Assembly (NCBI GenBank): GCA_039915085.1
Contig: JBDSOC010000103.1
Coordinates: 1-32,527, forward strand
Length of the DNA stretch: 32,527 nucleotides
Direction: 5' to 3'
Source: JACMLD01 sp039915085
GTDB lineage: Bacteria > Bacteroidota > Bacteroidia > Chitinophagales > Chitinophagaceae
Below the pieces are notes generated by a model, which ran no database searches, was not told where the DNA came from, and saw only the letters and a program-made list of their open reading frames with translations. Numbering within the stretch: position 1 is the first letter of the stretch; each line of letters begins with the position of its first letter. The position numbers were made by a program, and so were the translations under genes. This document shows positions 32,004 through 32,527 of this stretch, one piece after another.

Positions 32004-32527
32004 TTGTTAACGAAATATACTTCACTTAAGCTTTATACTTCTTGTTACGTGAAATCTGACAAAGGGTTGCAATAATCCAAAATAAATTGTAATTCCCACC
32101 TGTGAGAGGCTCCGGCTTGCCATATTACCAGGGTTCCGTTGTAAAGCAGCCAGCAAAATTTGCCTCAACAAGCACTCGCAAATTGTATGACCCTGATTTA
32201 AGATGATCCATTCTTAAAGCAGGCTGCCTGGCAGCCGGGATAAGGTGGCTTTTATCTGCTCAATGCAGGCGCAGAAAAATCAATAAATAAACATTTCATT
32301 GTTTATTTTTCGGGTCTAAATAGTCAACCCTCAAAAAGTCTGAAACCTTTGCTGGTATTCTTTCATATTGCATTTAAAAAATGCCGGTTTATTACAGAAT
32401 GGGTATGAAATCTTGCAAAATCATCTTTTAAAAATATGGCTTTGGTACTTTTTTTATGGAAAAAAAGTACCGCAAAAAAGCCAGTCGAAATCCCCGCCTG
32501 AATGACCAGTCGGGCAGGGAAAACAGC
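32004..32527. other. Right-end stretch without an intact gene, rich in hairpins
   Basis: No intact coding region is visible. The 7-bp-arm palindrome ggctgcc-t-ggcagcc lies at 32222-32236. An AT-rich stem, aaataaaca/tgtttattt (32285-32293, 32300-32308), resembles a weak terminator. A minus-strand frame containing LKSGSYNLRVLVEANFAG (about 32130-32215) might be a coding fossil, but it is short. The 32438-32482 hairpin is listed separately. Confidence 0.45.
32438..32482. repeat. Long hairpin ggtacttttttt / aaaaaaagtacc with outer ggcttt stem
   Basis: The perfect 12-bp arms are 32444-32455 and 32460-32471, with the 4-base loop atgg. Outside them, ggcttt (32438-32443) pairs with aaagcc (32477-32482) across a 5-base bulge. 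Just to the right, ccagtcg appears twice (32481-32487 and 32509-32515). This looks like a dispersed palindromic element or a two-way terminator. Confidence 0.5.

Noticed and set aside
1..32527. CRISPR array, tRNA, rRNA or prophage
   Set aside because: No regularly spaced direct repeats, no cloverleaf-like sequence and no phage genes were seen on reading both strands.

Overview
The window comes from a member of the Bacteroidota, most likely the Chitinophagaceae. The evidence is the RpoB/RpoC sequence type, the near absence of Shine-Dalgarno sites, an ECF sigma factor paired with an OMP-barrel anti-sigma-like protein, and short 'agctattagc' and 'tttcacgcaa' repeats between genes. This placement rests on recognition, not on a search. 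There are no tRNAs, rRNAs, CRISPR arrays or intact insertion sequences.

Layout. (1) 1-8970 (+): the end-truncated rpoB, then rpoC with a strong terminator, then an OmpH/Skp-like protein with its own terminator. (2) 9227-13554 (+): an APC amino-acid permease, the heptose-phosphate kinase rfaE1/hldA, an Ntn-hydrolase isoaspartyl peptidase/asparaginase, and ispD. The spacers here are rich in repeats. (3) 13606-19843 (-): a tight four-gene run read from right to left: a Gfo/Idh/MocA oxidoreductase, a polyprenyl glycosylphosphotransferase, an M1 metallopeptidase with a barrel-like C-terminal half, and a GNAT/FemAB-like protein. The first two point to cell-surface polysaccharide synthesis. (4) 19844-20494: a 650-bp stretch with no intact gene. 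(5) 20495-27431: an arsenosugar-type locus. The plus strand carries a TIGR04283-type glycosyltransferase, a mercuric-reductase-like flavoprotein and a small membrane protein. Facing them on the minus strand are an AhpD-like protein, the radical SAM protein ArsS, a TIGR04282-type glycosyltransferase, a broken arsM and a fatty-acid-hydroxylase/sterol-desaturase family protein. A purine nucleoside phosphorylase is divergent from this run. (6) 27445-32527: a DinB-family protein, a decayed gene, a lipoprotein beta-propeller lactonase-like protein, the anti-sigma-like/barrel protein with its ECF sigma factor, and a second decayed gene followed by hairpin-rich DNA.

The most notable result is in region 5. 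The usual arsM gene is present only as a relic (23941-24312). Its first 14 or so codons are joined directly to its C-terminal fifth, the reading frame is broken, and a GAA codon appears to have become TAA. The other arsenosugar genes around it look intact. So either a second arsM elsewhere supplies the methylated substrate, or the pathway has lost its first step, or the enzymes now do something else. Two further gene relics (28069-28331 and 31671-32003) suggest that gene decay is common in this part of the genome.
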